From: Shinella granuli
GTDB taxonomy: Bacteria > Pseudomonadota > Alphaproteobacteria > Rhizobiales > Rhizobiaceae
DNA length: 64,000 nt
NCBI RefSeq assembly: GCF_004341885.1
Contig: NZ_SLVX01000003.1
Span: 186,001 to 250,000, forward strand
Direction of reading: 5' to 3'
A program made the translations under genes and the position numbers. The notes beneath the pieces are model-generated. The model was not told the origin of the DNA. It ran no database searches and saw nothing but the letters and a program-made list of their open reading frames with translations. Position 1 is the first letter of the stretch. The number at the start of each line of letters is the position of its first letter. Below, one piece after another: positions 29,244 to 37,493 of the stretch.

Positions 29244-30362
29244 ATGACCGAAACAGCCCTCCCCAAGCCCATTCCCGTCACCGTGCTCACCGGCTATCTC
29301 GGCGCCGGCAAGACGACGCTGCTCAACCGCATCCTGACCGACAACCACGGCAAGAAATACGCCGTCATCGTCAACGAATTCGGCGAGATCGGCATCGACA
29401 ACGACCTCATCGTCGAATCCGACGAGGAAATCTACGAAATGAACAACGGCTGCATCTGCTGCACCGTGCGCGGCGACCTGATCCGCGTCGTGGAGGGCCT
29501 GATGCGCCGCCCCGGCCGTTTCGACGCCATCATCGTCGAAACGACGGGTCTTGCCGATCCGGTGCCGGTCGCCCAGACCTTCTTCATGGACGACGACGTG
29601 CGCCAGAAGACCGAACTCGATGCCGTCGTGGCCCTGGTCGATGCAAAGCACCTGCCGCTGCGCCTGAAGGACAGCCGGGAGGCCGAGGACCAGATCGCCT
29701 TTGCCGACGTCGTGCTGATCAACAAGACCGACCTCGTCAGCCCGGAAGAGCTGGCCCGGATCGAGGCGACCGTGCGCGTGATCAACCCGTCGGCCCGCAT
29801 CCATCGCACCACCCGTTCGGAAATCGATCTCACCAAGATTCTCGATCAGGGCGCGTTCAACCTGGAACGGGCACTGGAAAACGATCCGCATTTCCTCGAC
29901 CACGACCATCCGGACCATGTCTGCGGCCCCGATTGCGGCCATGACCATCACCATCATGGTCACGACCACGATCATCACCACCATGATCACGACCATCACC
30001 ACCACGATCATGATCATGACCACCATCACCACGACCACGGCGTCTCACCGATCCATGACGTGACGGTGCAGTCGATCTCGCTGCGCGGCGGCGAGATGAA
30101 CCCGGACCGATTCTTCCCGTGGATCCAGAAGATCACCCAGACGGACGGCCCGAACATCCTGCGCCTCAAGGGCATCATCGCCTTTGCCGGCGATGACGAA
30201 CGCTACGTCGTGCAGGGCGTGCACATGATCGTCGAGGGCGACCACCAGCGCGCCTGGAAGGACGGCGAGAAGCGCGAAAGCCGCCTCGTCTTCATCGGCC
30301 GCGACCTCGACCGCGAGAAGATCGAGCGCACCTTCAAGGCCTGCGAGGCGCAGCAAGCATGA
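29244..30362 (+). CDS. CobW/COG0523 GTPase with long His-rich metal-binding segment
   Basis: A 372-residue G3E GTPase likely to act as a metal chaperone, often for zinc. Walker A is GYLGAGKT (17-24), the metal-binding CxCC is GCICC (C70, C72, C73), NKTD gives guanine specificity, and a CobW C-terminal domain follows. Between about residues 219 and 270 nearly every other residue is histidine or aspartate. The start was set at 29244 ([17 protein letters not shown]). It is followed 58 bases later by a WD40-like gene, an association seen in rhizobia. I found no clear Zur box upstream. Confidence 0.92.
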   Translation: MTETALPKPIPVTVLTGYLGAGKTTLLNRILTDNHGKKYAVIVNEFGEIGIDNDLIVESDEEIYEMNNGCICCTVRGDLIRVVEGLMRRPGRFDAIIVETTGLADPVPVAQTFFMDDDVRQKTELDAVVALVDAKHLPLRLKDSREAEDQIAFADVVLINKTDLVSPEELARIEATVRVINPSARIHRTTRSEIDLTKILDQGAFNLERALENDPHFLDHDHPDHVCGPDCGHDHHHHGHDHDHHHHDHDHHHHDHDHDHHHHDHGVSPIHDVTVQSISLRGGEMNPDRFFPWIQKITQTDGPNILRLKGIIAFAGDDERYVVQGVHMIVEGDHQRAWKDGEKRESRLVFIGRDLDREKIERTFKACEAQQA

Positions 30363-30420
30363 TTTCAAGACATGTTATGCGCCGCCCGGATGCCATTTTG
30401 CGCATGAAAGACAAGACCTG

Positions 30421-31410
30421 ATGCCGACCGTCGCGCCTCTCGACCTCGACGACCACGTCGTCGCGGCCGCCTTTCTCGGCGACGTGCCGTTCTTCGCCAC
30501 CGCCTCCGGCGCCATCCACCGCCTCGACCACGGTCAGAAGGTCACGCAAGCGCATGACGGGCTGCTCGCCTGCATCAGGGACGAAGCGAACGACACGGTG
30601 ATCACGGGCGGCGAGGACGGCAAGGTGCAGCGTATCGCCGCCGACGGCACCGCGACGCTTCTTGCCGAAGTGCCGCGCAAATGGATCTCCGTCGTTGCCG
30701 CAGGCCCGCAGGGCGCGGTCGGCTTCGCGGAGGGCCGCACGGCACGCGTCCGCCTTGCCGACGGCACGATCAAGGAATTTGCCGAAAGCCGCTCGGTCGA
30801 GGGCATCGCCTTCGCGCCGAAGGGCCTGCGCATCGGCGTGGCGCGCTACAATGGCGTCTCGCTGCACTGGGTGGCGATGGCCGGCCAGCCGGTCGACCTG
30901 GAATGGAAGGGCGCCCACACCGGCATCACCTTCTCCCCCGACGGCCGCTTCGTCGTCACCAGCATGCAGGAAAACGCCCTGCACGGCTGGAAGCTCGACA
31001 CCAAGCCCGGCGCCGACACCCGCCACATGCGCATGACGGGCTATCCGGCCAAGGTGAAGTCGCTCTCCTGGTCGGTGAAGGGCAAGTGGCTCGCCTCGTC
31101 GGGCGCGCCGGCAGCCATCGTCTGGCCGTTTTCTGCCAAGGATGGCCCGATGGGCAAGCCGCCGCTGGAACTCGGCACCCGTGCCGATGTGATGGTGACA
31201 TCCGTCGCCTGCCATCCGGCGGAAGAGGTCGTCGCCATCGGCTATTCCGACGGCATGGTGCTCGCCGCCCGGTTCGCCGACAGCCGCGAGGTGCTGCTGC
31301 GCCGCCCCGGCAAGGGCGCCATCACCTCCATGGCCTGGAGCAGGAACGGAAAACTTCTGGCTTTCGCCAGCGAAGCCGGCGATTGTGGTGTCATCGATCT
31401 TGCGGGATAG
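30421..31410 (+). CDS. WD40-repeat-like protein
   Basis: A 329-residue cytoplasmic protein without signal peptide, composed of about six to seven beta-propeller blades: ITGGEDGKVQRIAADG, GITFSPDGRFVVTSMQENALHGWKLD, KSLSWSVKGKWLASSG and TSMAWSRNGKLLAFASEAGD are the clearest. It would be a protein-interaction scaffold. Its ATG overlaps, as TGATG, the stop of a possible 14-codon leader starting at 30377. Position after the CobW GTPase suggests a role in the same metal-handling process. Confidence 0.8.
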   Translation: MPTVAPLDLDDHVVAAAFLGDVPFFATASGAIHRLDHGQKVTQAHDGLLACIRDEANDTVITGGEDGKVQRIAADGTATLLAEVPRKWISVVAAGPQGAVGFAEGRTARVRLADGTIKEFAESRSVEGIAFAPKGLRIGVARYNGVSLHWVAMAGQPVDLEWKGAHTGITFSPDGRFVVTSMQENALHGWKLDTKPGADTRHMRMTGYPAKVKSLSWSVKGKWLASSGAPAAIVWPFSAKDGPMGKPPLELGTRADVMVTSVACHPAEEVVAIGYSDGMVLAARFADSREVLLRRPGKGAITSMAWSRNGKLLAFASEAGDCGVIDLAG

Positions 31411-31420
31411 GAGCGGCACC

Positions 31421-32233
31421 GTGGCGCGTCAGGTGATCAAGTTTGCCTCCCCCGTCGCCAGGCATCCGGAAAGACGGATCTGGACCGACATACGGGCCGC
31501 GGCGCAGCATCGCGCCGACGACCAGCCGCATCTTGCCGAATTGCTTCGCCCCATCCTAGCGGCCACGACGGGCCGGCAGATGCTGATCGGCACGCTCGCC
31601 GCGCGGCTCGCCCACGCGGCCGGCGACCGGGCACTTGCGGCGAACGTCCTTGCCTCCATCGAAGACGGTACGCTTCTCGAAGAGACCGAGGCCGATCTCC
31701 TGGCGATCGTCACGCGCGACCCGGCCAATCCCGATCCGCTCACCGTCCTCCTCCATCTCAAGGGGTTCCAGGCCCTGCAGGTCCACCGCTTCGCCCATCG
31801 CCTCTGGCACGCGGGCCGCATGGAAGGCGCGCGCTGGCTGGCCTCGCAGGCCTCGCTGGTCTTCGGCCTGGATATCCACCCTGCCGCGCGCATGGGCCGC
31901 GGCATCATGCTCGACCATGGTTCCGGCATCGTCATCGGCGAAACGGCCGTCGTGGAGGATGACGTCTCGATGCTGCAGCAGGTCACGCTCGGCGGCACGG
32001 GCCGCGACAAGGGCGACCGTCACCCGAAGGTGCGCCGCGGCGTGCTGATCGGGGCCGGCGCCAAGATCCTCGGCAATATCGAGATCGGCGCTCATAGCAA
32101 GATCGCCGCGGGAAGCGTGGTGGTGGAGCCCGTTCCGCCGCACACGACCGTCGCCGGCGTTCCCGCCAGGATCGTCCGCGTCCACCCGGCAGACGAGATG
32201 CCGGCCGTGACGATGGACCAGCAGATCGACTGA
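31421..32233 (+). CDS. cysE: Serine O-acetyltransferase CysE
   Basis: CysE makes O-acetylserine, the first step of cysteine synthesis. The 270-residue protein has the N-terminal helical domain and a C-terminal left-handed beta-helix with HRLWHAGR, LDIHPAARMGRGIMLDHGSG, then IGETAVVEDDVSMLQQVTLGGTG. The GTG at 31421 was chosen for the GGAG nine bases before it. It begins 10 bases after the WD40 gene, so cysteine synthesis is tied to the CobW-WD40 transcript. Confidence 0.92.
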   Translation: MARQVIKFASPVARHPERRIWTDIRAAAQHRADDQPHLAELLRPILAATTGRQMLIGTLAARLAHAAGDRALAANVLASIEDGTLLEETEADLLAIVTRDPANPDPLTVLLHLKGFQALQVHRFAHRLWHAGRMEGARWLASQASLVFGLDIHPAARMGRGIMLDHGSGIVIGETAVVEDDVSMLQQVTLGGTGRDKGDRHPKVRRGVLIGAGAKILGNIEIGAHSKIAAGSVVVEPVPPHTTVAGVPARIVRVHPADEMPAVTMDQQID

Positions 32234-32264
32234 ACCGTCACCCGCCTCCCCTGAAAACGGGAAG

Positions 32265-32291
32265 ACCCGGGAGAGCGGCGCTCTCCCGGGT
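32265..32291. terminator. Hairpin between convergent cysE and Gly/Asn-rich gene
   Basis: ACCCGGGAGAG (32265-32275) pairs perfectly with CTCTCCCGGGT (32281-32291) around CGGCG. No long T tract follows on either strand, so it may be a terminator of both genes or an mRNA 3'-end stabiliser. Confidence 0.65.
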
Positions 32292-32323
32292 CCCGCTGAC
32301 CGCACGGGCGGGGATGAATGCGG

Positions 32324-32614
32324 TCAGCGCTTGGGCTTCTTGCAACCGCAGTCGCTGCCGCCGAGAATGCCCAGCGTGTTGCCGTTGAGGATGCCCGACA
32401 AGGTGCCGTTGAGCACGCCGTTCAGCACGTTGTTGCCGCGATTGTCACTGAGGATATCGCCGACCCCGACGCCGACACTCGGGGCGATCACGACACCGCC
32501 TGTCTTGTTGTTGTTCAGGATGCCGAGGCCGCCGAGCAGGCTGCCGGCCGATGCCTGGCCGGCGCCGGCGATTGCGAAGACGGTTGCGATGGCGATGATG
32601 CGGGTCTTGTTCAT
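32324..32614 (-). CDS. Small secreted Gly/Asn-rich repetitive protein
   Basis: A 96-residue protein with a clear signal peptide (MNKTRIIAIATVFAIAGAGQASA). The mature chain is low complexity: GSLLGGLGILNNN, then imperfect repeats of the form V/I-L-N-G (VLNGVLNGTLSGILNGNTLGILGG), and a C-terminal DCGCKKPKR. The periodic Leu/Asn/Gly pattern suggests an exported surface or matrix peptide able to form a beta structure, but I recognise no family. It is divergent from a beta-barrel gene across a 249-base AT-rich region. Confidence 0.72.
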   Translation of the reverse strand: MNKTRIIAIATVFAIAGAGQASAGSLLGGLGILNNNKTGGVVIAPSVGVGVGDILSDNRGNNVLNGVLNGTLSGILNGNTLGILGGSDCGCKKPKR

Positions 32615-32863
32615 GCTCTCTCTCCTTCGGTTGTGTACCTCACTGGTACGCAATCGAAGGTAATATAAACGCTGTTTTACTCAACCGGATTTCCCAGTCA
32701 TAGCAAACAGTTAACCATAACGTAGACAAGTTTAACAATTCCCAACTTAAAGCAATCAAAGGTAGTATAAATCAGACTTTTCAGTTGAAAATCAACTACT
32801 GAGGGAATTTTTAACCATGCAACTCTAGGATTCTGTTCCAGAAACGGACAGGGGCAGAATTCG

Positions 32864-34030
32864 ATGCGCTTCCTTGGTGGCTTGCTTTGCGCAGCTTCAA
32901 TACTGGCCTGGCACAACCCGACAGAAGCCGATTCAACCGTGGATTACAAGGTCGGCATGGGCTGGAGCTCGAATATTTTTCAGGATCCGACCCAACTTTC
33001 GGCCGCTTTCGGCGAGGCGAAACTCGCGCTGCGCGGCAGCCTGGCGCTGGAGGACTCCCAGTTGGCCTATGCGCTGAGCACGAGCGCCCGGCGCGTGCCG
33101 AAATACCGTTTCGCCGACCAGCGCACGGCCGGATTCGAAGTCGGCTACGCCTATGATGTCGGCAAGGCGGTGAAGCTGACGTTGAAGGGCGGCCTTGAAC
33201 GTCGGCGCAACGGCGATCTCTTTCTCGCCCTGCCCGGCGCGCTGATCGGCTACCGCAAGGACGATGTCTTCGCGACGGCAAGCGCCGGCCTGACGGCCGA
33301 CCATTGGGGCGGCCGCAATCACCTGACCGCGGCCCTCTCGAACCTCGACCGCGGCAAGGCGCATTTCACGCTCACCGGCCTGAAGCCGACCCAGCTCGAA
33401 GCCGGATACAGCCTGCTGGACGTCACCGGCGGCCATATCCGTCCGCTGCTCAGCGGCGAGGTGGGCGCGACGCTGCAATACCGGGCAAGCCACATTGCCG
33501 GTGCCGAGCGCAAGACGTTCGGTCGCTTTCCGGCCGAAACCCTGCGTGGCTCGCTCGCCTATGGCCGGGTCTACGGCAACGGCATCACCCTGATGGCCGA
33601 GGCCGGCGTCGTCGGCATAACCAGCCCCCATCTCGGCGAGACCGTCGAGCGTGCCCGCCCCTTCCTCAAGGGTGAAGTGACCTGGCAATTGCCGCACAAG
33701 GCCGTGCTGAAGGCAAAACTGGCGCGCGACCTCCAGCTCGCCGATATCGACGATCCGCTCGCCGAGGACATGCGCATGATCGGCCTCTCGCTGGAAAAGG
33801 CAGTGACGGAAAAACTGACGCTGACGCTCGCCTACGAGCAGGCCTATAGCGACTGGCTCTACTACGACTACCGCACGCGCACGAAATCGGCCGCCGCCAC
33901 GCTGACCTATAGGCTGCCAAGGGGCGCGACGGTGGCGCTGGAATACAGCCATCTCGTGCGCCGCGAAAACGACAAGGCCGCCGATTTCACGGTCGACGGC
34001 CTTGCAGTGCGGTTTGCCGGTTCCTTCTGA
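32864..34030 (+). CDS. Outer-membrane beta-barrel protein of unknown function
   Basis: A 388-residue exported protein with a signal peptide (MRFLGGLLCAASILAWHNPTEAD) and many alternating hydrophobic/polar strands (YKVGMGWSSNIFQD, FEVGYAYDVGKAVKLTLKGGLERR, AATLTYRLPRGATVALEYSH). It ends in a phenylalanine (FAGSF), typical for Bam-assembled barrels. It resembles the putative porin BBP2 families in general shape only. It is preceded by the AT-rich region shared with the Gly/Asn-rich peptide gene. Confidence 0.75.
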   Translation: MRFLGGLLCAASILAWHNPTEADSTVDYKVGMGWSSNIFQDPTQLSAAFGEAKLALRGSLALEDSQLAYALSTSARRVPKYRFADQRTAGFEVGYAYDVGKAVKLTLKGGLERRRNGDLFLALPGALIGYRKDDVFATASAGLTADHWGGRNHLTAALSNLDRGKAHFTLTGLKPTQLEAGYSLLDVTGGHIRPLLSGEVGATLQYRASHIAGAERKTFGRFPAETLRGSLAYGRVYGNGITLMAEAGVVGITSPHLGETVERARPFLKGEVTWQLPHKAVLKAKLARDLQLADIDDPLAEDMRMIGLSLEKAVTEKLTLTLAYEQAYSDWLYYDYRTRTKSAAATLTYRLPRGATVALEYSHLVRRENDKAADFTVDGLAVRFAGSF

Positions 34031-34078
34031 AGCCGCTTCAGCAACGGTGTGCAGCGGCTTTGCGCAAGCCAAAGGGCC

Positions 34079-34525
34079 TCACCATTCGAGTTCGAGATGC
34101 GGCCGGCCGTTCGAGGTCTTTTCCATGGTCCTGCCCGTTTCATCGACGGTGCAATGCACGCGCTGGCGAAAAGCGGAAAAGCTGTCGAAGGTCACCACAT
34201 CGACCGGCTCATCGAAATGCAGCACCATGCGGTAACGGCCGGGCTGACCGGTCAGCGCCTGCACGCCCAGCACCTGCGCATCGAAAGGCTGGCCGAGATA
34301 GTGGCCGCGCACGCGCGCGCCGAGCATCCACGGATTGAATGGCGGCCGGTTGCCGACGACCGCATGCAACGTGTTCCAGCCGCGAAAGCCGTATTGGGCG
34401 GCGACGAGTTCGAGAGCACGGGAATGGGAAAGAGCCTGGCCGTCCTCGCAAAAGCGGGCGCGCAGCCGCCTTGCCTGGTCTTTCAGGGCGTCAAGCGATG
34501 GAAGGGGCGTCGATGATGAACGCAT
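34079..34525 (-). CDS. Glyoxalase-related (Glyoxalase_8-like) small protein
   Basis: A 148-residue protein whose N-terminal half (LKDQARRLRARFCEDGQALS, then HSRALELVAAQYGFRGWNTLHA) matches a short helical domain annotated as glyoxalase-related in many proteobacteria. The remainder (RGHYLGQPFDAQVLGVQ, HFDEPVDVVTFDSF) looks like a small beta domain. Function is unknown. The start at 34525 was preferred to longer frames because conserved sequence begins there. Confidence 0.6.
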   Translation of the reverse strand: MRSSSTPLPSLDALKDQARRLRARFCEDGQALSHSRALELVAAQYGFRGWNTLHAVVGNRPPFNPWMLGARVRGHYLGQPFDAQVLGVQALTGQPGRYRMVLHFDEPVDVVTFDSFSAFRQRVHCTVDETGRTMEKTSNGRPHLELEW

Positions 34526-34795
34526 GTCGGATCTCCAGTCGGTGCATGCGTCTTTTCGGAGGGAGCCCGCATTGCCACCGGTTCGCATGCCTGATGCTGG
34601 AAGACCGATTTTCTGAAGGAGAGACTTCACCAAAGCTTGCGCTCGCGGACGGCAGGGGCTCTCACCCTTGCCCTCGCACATAAGGCCTTGCCGGCCTCCT
34701 GTCAAATCCGCCGCCGGCTCGACCGTATCTGCGGCGCGCTGCTGGCGCTTGCCGGATCCCTTGCCTTCTCCCGCCGCGCGGCGACCCGGGCAGCC

Positions 34796-35821
34796 TCAGC
34801 CCTCCGCCGTGCCGATGATCTTCGCCAGGAGGTCGTGCAGCTCGTCGCGATAGCCGGAGCGCGCGGACGGCCCGCTCTCGTCGGAGGTCATGGCGACCGT
34901 CAGGCCGAGATCGGGCACGACATAGAGCATCTGGCCGCCAAAACCCCAGGCGAAATGGACCATCTTGCCGCCGATCACGCGTTCGAACCAGCCATAGCCG
35001 TAGCCGTCGTTGGAGAAGCGGGAATTGGTGCGCGACGTCCAGGACCGGCGGATCCAGTCTTCCGGCACGACTTGCTCGCCCCTGGCCGTGCGCCCGCCAT
35101 TGCGGTAGAGCTCGCCGAAGACCAGCAGCGAGCGGGTGCTCATCGCCATCTGGTTGCCGCCGAGATAGACGCCCTGCGGGTCGCGGTCCCAGGCGCCGAT
35201 GCGAAAGCCCTCGACCGGCCCCAGCCAGTCGCGCGCAAGCTGCAGGGTGGATTTGCCCCCGACCTTCGTCAGGATGGCCGAAAGCAGGTGCGTGGAGCCG
35301 GTCGAATAGAGCATGCGGCCGCCCGGCTCGTCGACGAAGGGCATGGCGAGCGCGGCACGCACCCAGTTGCGGCTAGCGATCCAGCGTCCGTAATTGCCGC
35401 CGGAGGTGCGATCCAACCCCGCCTGCATGGAGAGGAGATGGCCGATCGTGATGCGATCGAGCCGCGGATCGCGTTCCGCCGGCAGGTCGCCGGAAAGGAT
35501 CGGCGCGATCGGCTGGTCGACGCCTTCCAGCAGGCCCTTGTCGATCGCGATGCCGACGAGGGCGGAGATGATCGATTTGGAAGCGGACTTGATATTGGTG
35601 CTTTCGGCCGGCGTATGGCCGCCATAGCCCCGCTCGGCGACAATCTCGCCGTTCCGAGCCACGACGACGGCCCTTAGCTGCGACAGCGCGGCGGCAGCCT
35701 CCAGCGTCTCGGCGATCGTCTGTGCCGGCTGCACGACGGCCGGTTGCTGCGCATGAACGGCAGGCGGCGGCGTGATGGCGAGCGCGAGCGAAAGTCCGGC
35801 GATAAGAGCGTGCGTCCTCAT
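34796..35821 (-). CDS. Exported serine hydrolase, beta-lactamase class C fold
   Basis: A 341-residue protein with a signal peptide ending AVHA-QQPA. The SxxK nucleophile motif is SASK in TNIKSASKSIISALVG, a YSTGS element follows in the second motif position, and HFAWGFGGQ takes the place of KTG as in esterase-type EstB/penicillin-binding relatives. It probably hydrolyses an ester or amide in the periplasm; beta-lactam hydrolysis is not implied. ATG 35821 was preferred to the ATG at 35833. Confidence 0.85.
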   Translation of the reverse strand: MRTHALIAGLSLALAITPPPAVHAQQPAVVQPAQTIAETLEAAAALSQLRAVVVARNGEIVAERGYGGHTPAESTNIKSASKSIISALVGIAIDKGLLEGVDQPIAPILSGDLPAERDPRLDRITIGHLLSMQAGLDRTSGGNYGRWIASRNWVRAALAMPFVDEPGGRMLYSTGSTHLLSAILTKVGGKSTLQLARDWLGPVEGFRIGAWDRDPQGVYLGGNQMAMSTRSLLVFGELYRNGGRTARGEQVVPEDWIRRSWTSRTNSRFSNDGYGYGWFERVIGGKMVHFAWGFGGQMLYVVPDLGLTVAMTSDESGPSARSGYRDELHDLLAKIIGTAEG

Positions 35822-35889
35822 GCCATGGCACATAGGCGCAGGCCGGCGCGAATTCATGGCCGATTGCCGGCTTTCACGCAATGTTGAAG

Positions 35890-35913
35890 GCGCCCACCCT
35901 ACCGGGCGGGCGC
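35890..35913 (-). terminator. Hairpin after ompW
   Basis: GCGCCCACCC (35890-35899) pairs with GGGCGGGCGC (35904-35913) with one wobble on the transcribed strand, just downstream of the ompW stop. It lacks a strong T tract. Confidence 0.5.
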
Positions 35914-35928
35914 TTCGGAATCTCGTCG

Positions 35929-36615
35929 TCAGAAGCGGTAGGTAACGCCGGCACCGACGAGCCAGGGATTGAGCTTCGCCTTGCCGGTGAGCGGCGCGCC
36001 GTCGAAATCGACCTTCCATTTGGGCTCGAGAAAGATCTTCTTCACGTCGAAGTTCACGCCCCAGTGGTCGTCCAGCATGTAGTCGAAGCCGACCTGCAGG
36101 GCTGCGCCGACCTTGTTCTCGATGTCGAGATTGGAGAACCTGCCCGAGCCGGACTGCTCATAGAACAGGCTGTAGTTCACCCCGGCGCCGACATAGGGCT
36201 TGAAGGCGCCGAAATCGGTGAAGTGATATTGCAGGGTCACCGTCGGCGGCAGCAGCCAGGCCTTGCCCACCTTGCCGAGACCCTCGATCGCGCCGTCCGC
36301 ATGGACATTCGCATAGGTCGTGCCGAGAATGAGTTCGGCCGCGATGTTGTCGGTGAAGAAATAGGAAATGTCGAGCTCCGGAATGACCGTATCCGAATAG
36401 GAGAGGTCGGAACCCGGGATACCGTTCACCGAACCGGAATCGTTCGTGATGACGCCGAGGCCGCGCACGCGGATCTGCCAGGGGCTCTGCGCCGCGAAAT
36501 CAACGGTCGCCTCCGACGGCGCCATGCGCTCCTCAAGATCGGCGGCGAGCGCCTGCCCAGCCAGCAACCCCAGACCGGCGGCAAGGGCGGCACGCCCCAT
36601 CCAATGTCCCTTCAT
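35929..36615 (-). CDS. ompW: OmpW-family outer-membrane protein
   Basis: OmpW forms an eight-stranded barrel for small hydrophobic compounds. The 228-residue protein has a signal peptide ending GQALA, then PWQIRVRGLGVITNDSG, a DISYFFTDNIAAELILGTTY strand pair, PTVTLQYHFTDFGAFKPYVGAG, and a C-terminal phenylalanine in VGAGVTYRF, all typical. A TTGAG-ATGG-ATCAA box about 76 bases before the ATG suggests oxygen control, as known for ompW in enterobacteria. Confidence 0.93.
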   Translation of the reverse strand: MKGHWMGRAALAAGLGLLAGQALAADLEERMAPSEATVDFAAQSPWQIRVRGLGVITNDSGSVNGIPGSDLSYSDTVIPELDISYFFTDNIAAELILGTTYANVHADGAIEGLGKVGKAWLLPPTVTLQYHFTDFGAFKPYVGAGVNYSLFYEQSGSGRFSNLDIENKVGAALQVGFDYMLDDHWGVNFDVKKIFLEPKWKVDFDGAPLTGKAKLNPWLVGAGVTYRF

Positions 36616-36684
36616 GTCGTCTCTCCATCAAACGCGACTCGTCTTTGCGAGCGCGACTATGGAGCGGCAGGGTGCGAGGCTCCC

Positions 36685-36698
36685 TTGAGATGGATCAA
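36685..36698. promoter_or_regulatory. FNR/FixK-like box upstream of ompW
   Basis: TTGAGATGGATCAA matches the anaerobox TTGAT-N4-ATCAA at nine of ten positions. It is centred about 76 bases before the ompW ATG, compatible with an activator site near -41.5 if transcription starts around 36650. Confidence 0.6.
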
Positions 36699-36810
36699 AC
36701 AGCGGTAGGCGAATGGGAAGATTGGCGCGAATAGCACGCCAATCTTGACAATTATCCAATTAAAACAATGATAAACATCAGACAAAGGGCCGGCAGGTCG
36801 CCGGTCCGTC

Positions 36811-37401
36811 TCAGGCCGCCTTGCGCAGCTCCGCCGCCACCCGGCGGCGACCGCTAGCGACGAGCACGCCGGCGGCATCGGCCAGCCAGCCCTCCTTCAG
36901 CTCCAGCCCGAGGAAGCGGCGGCGCTCGAACGGGCCGGGCATGACGAGATGTTGTGCCTTGTCGGCGAAGAAGCCGAAGCGCTCGTAATATTCAGGATCA
37001 CCGACCAGCAGCACCGCGCCGTGGCCACGATCGCGCGCCTCGGTGATCGCCGCCCGCATCAGCGCGCCGCCGATGCCCTTGCCCTCATGTTCGCAATCGA
37101 CGGCGAGCGGACCGAGCAGCAGCGCCGGCACGGCGTTGCCGTCCGGATCGACACCCGCCTCGACATTCCACAGCCGTACAGTGCCGATGACGTGGCCATC
37201 CGCATCGCGGGCGACAAGCGCGAGGCCTTCGGCCGGCATGCGGCCCCGGCGGATCTTTTCCGACGACTTGCGGAAGCGGGCCTCGCCCATGACGCGGTCG
37301 AGCAGGCGCTCGCGCGCAACGACGTCGCCGGCGTTTTCCCGGTCGATGGCGAAGGCAGCATGCGCGAAGAACGCGCGGACAGAATCAAGAACAGTGGCCA
37401 T
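36811..37401 (-). CDS. GNAT N-acetyltransferase, YhbS-like
   Basis: A 196-residue acetyltransferase. The acetyl-CoA loop is CEHEGKGIGGALMRAAI following LLLGPLAVD; VLLVGDPEYYERFGF is the YhbS-type hallmark. Substrate unknown. The ATG at 37401 has GGGAGGCCCAGAG upstream. It lies downstream of the ornithine decarboxylase on the same strand, with a strong hairpin between them, so a separate transcript is likely. Confidence 0.87.
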   Translation of the reverse strand: MATVLDSVRAFFAHAAFAIDRENAGDVVARERLLDRVMGEARFRKSSEKIRRGRMPAEGLALVARDADGHVIGTVRLWNVEAGVDPDGNAVPALLLGPLAVDCEHEGKGIGGALMRAAITEARDRGHGAVLLVGDPEYYERFGFFADKAQHLVMPGPFERRRFLGLELKEGWLADAAGVLVASGRRRVAAELRKAA

Positions 37402-37459
37402 CTCTGGGCCTCCCGCACTCAAAACCGATTCAAACGGTATCCGGAACAAATTGTGAAGG

Positions 37460-37489
37460 CTGGCGCTCCCGCAGGGACGGGAGCGCCAG
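37460..37489 (-). terminator. Terminator-like hairpin after ornithine decarboxylase
   Basis: CTGGCGCTCCCG (37460-37471) pairs perfectly with CGGGAGCGCCAG (37478-37489) around CAGGGA, directly after the decarboxylase stop. The minus strand continues CCTTCACAATTTG, only weakly T-rich. Confidence 0.68.
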
Positions 37490-37493
37490 GTGG

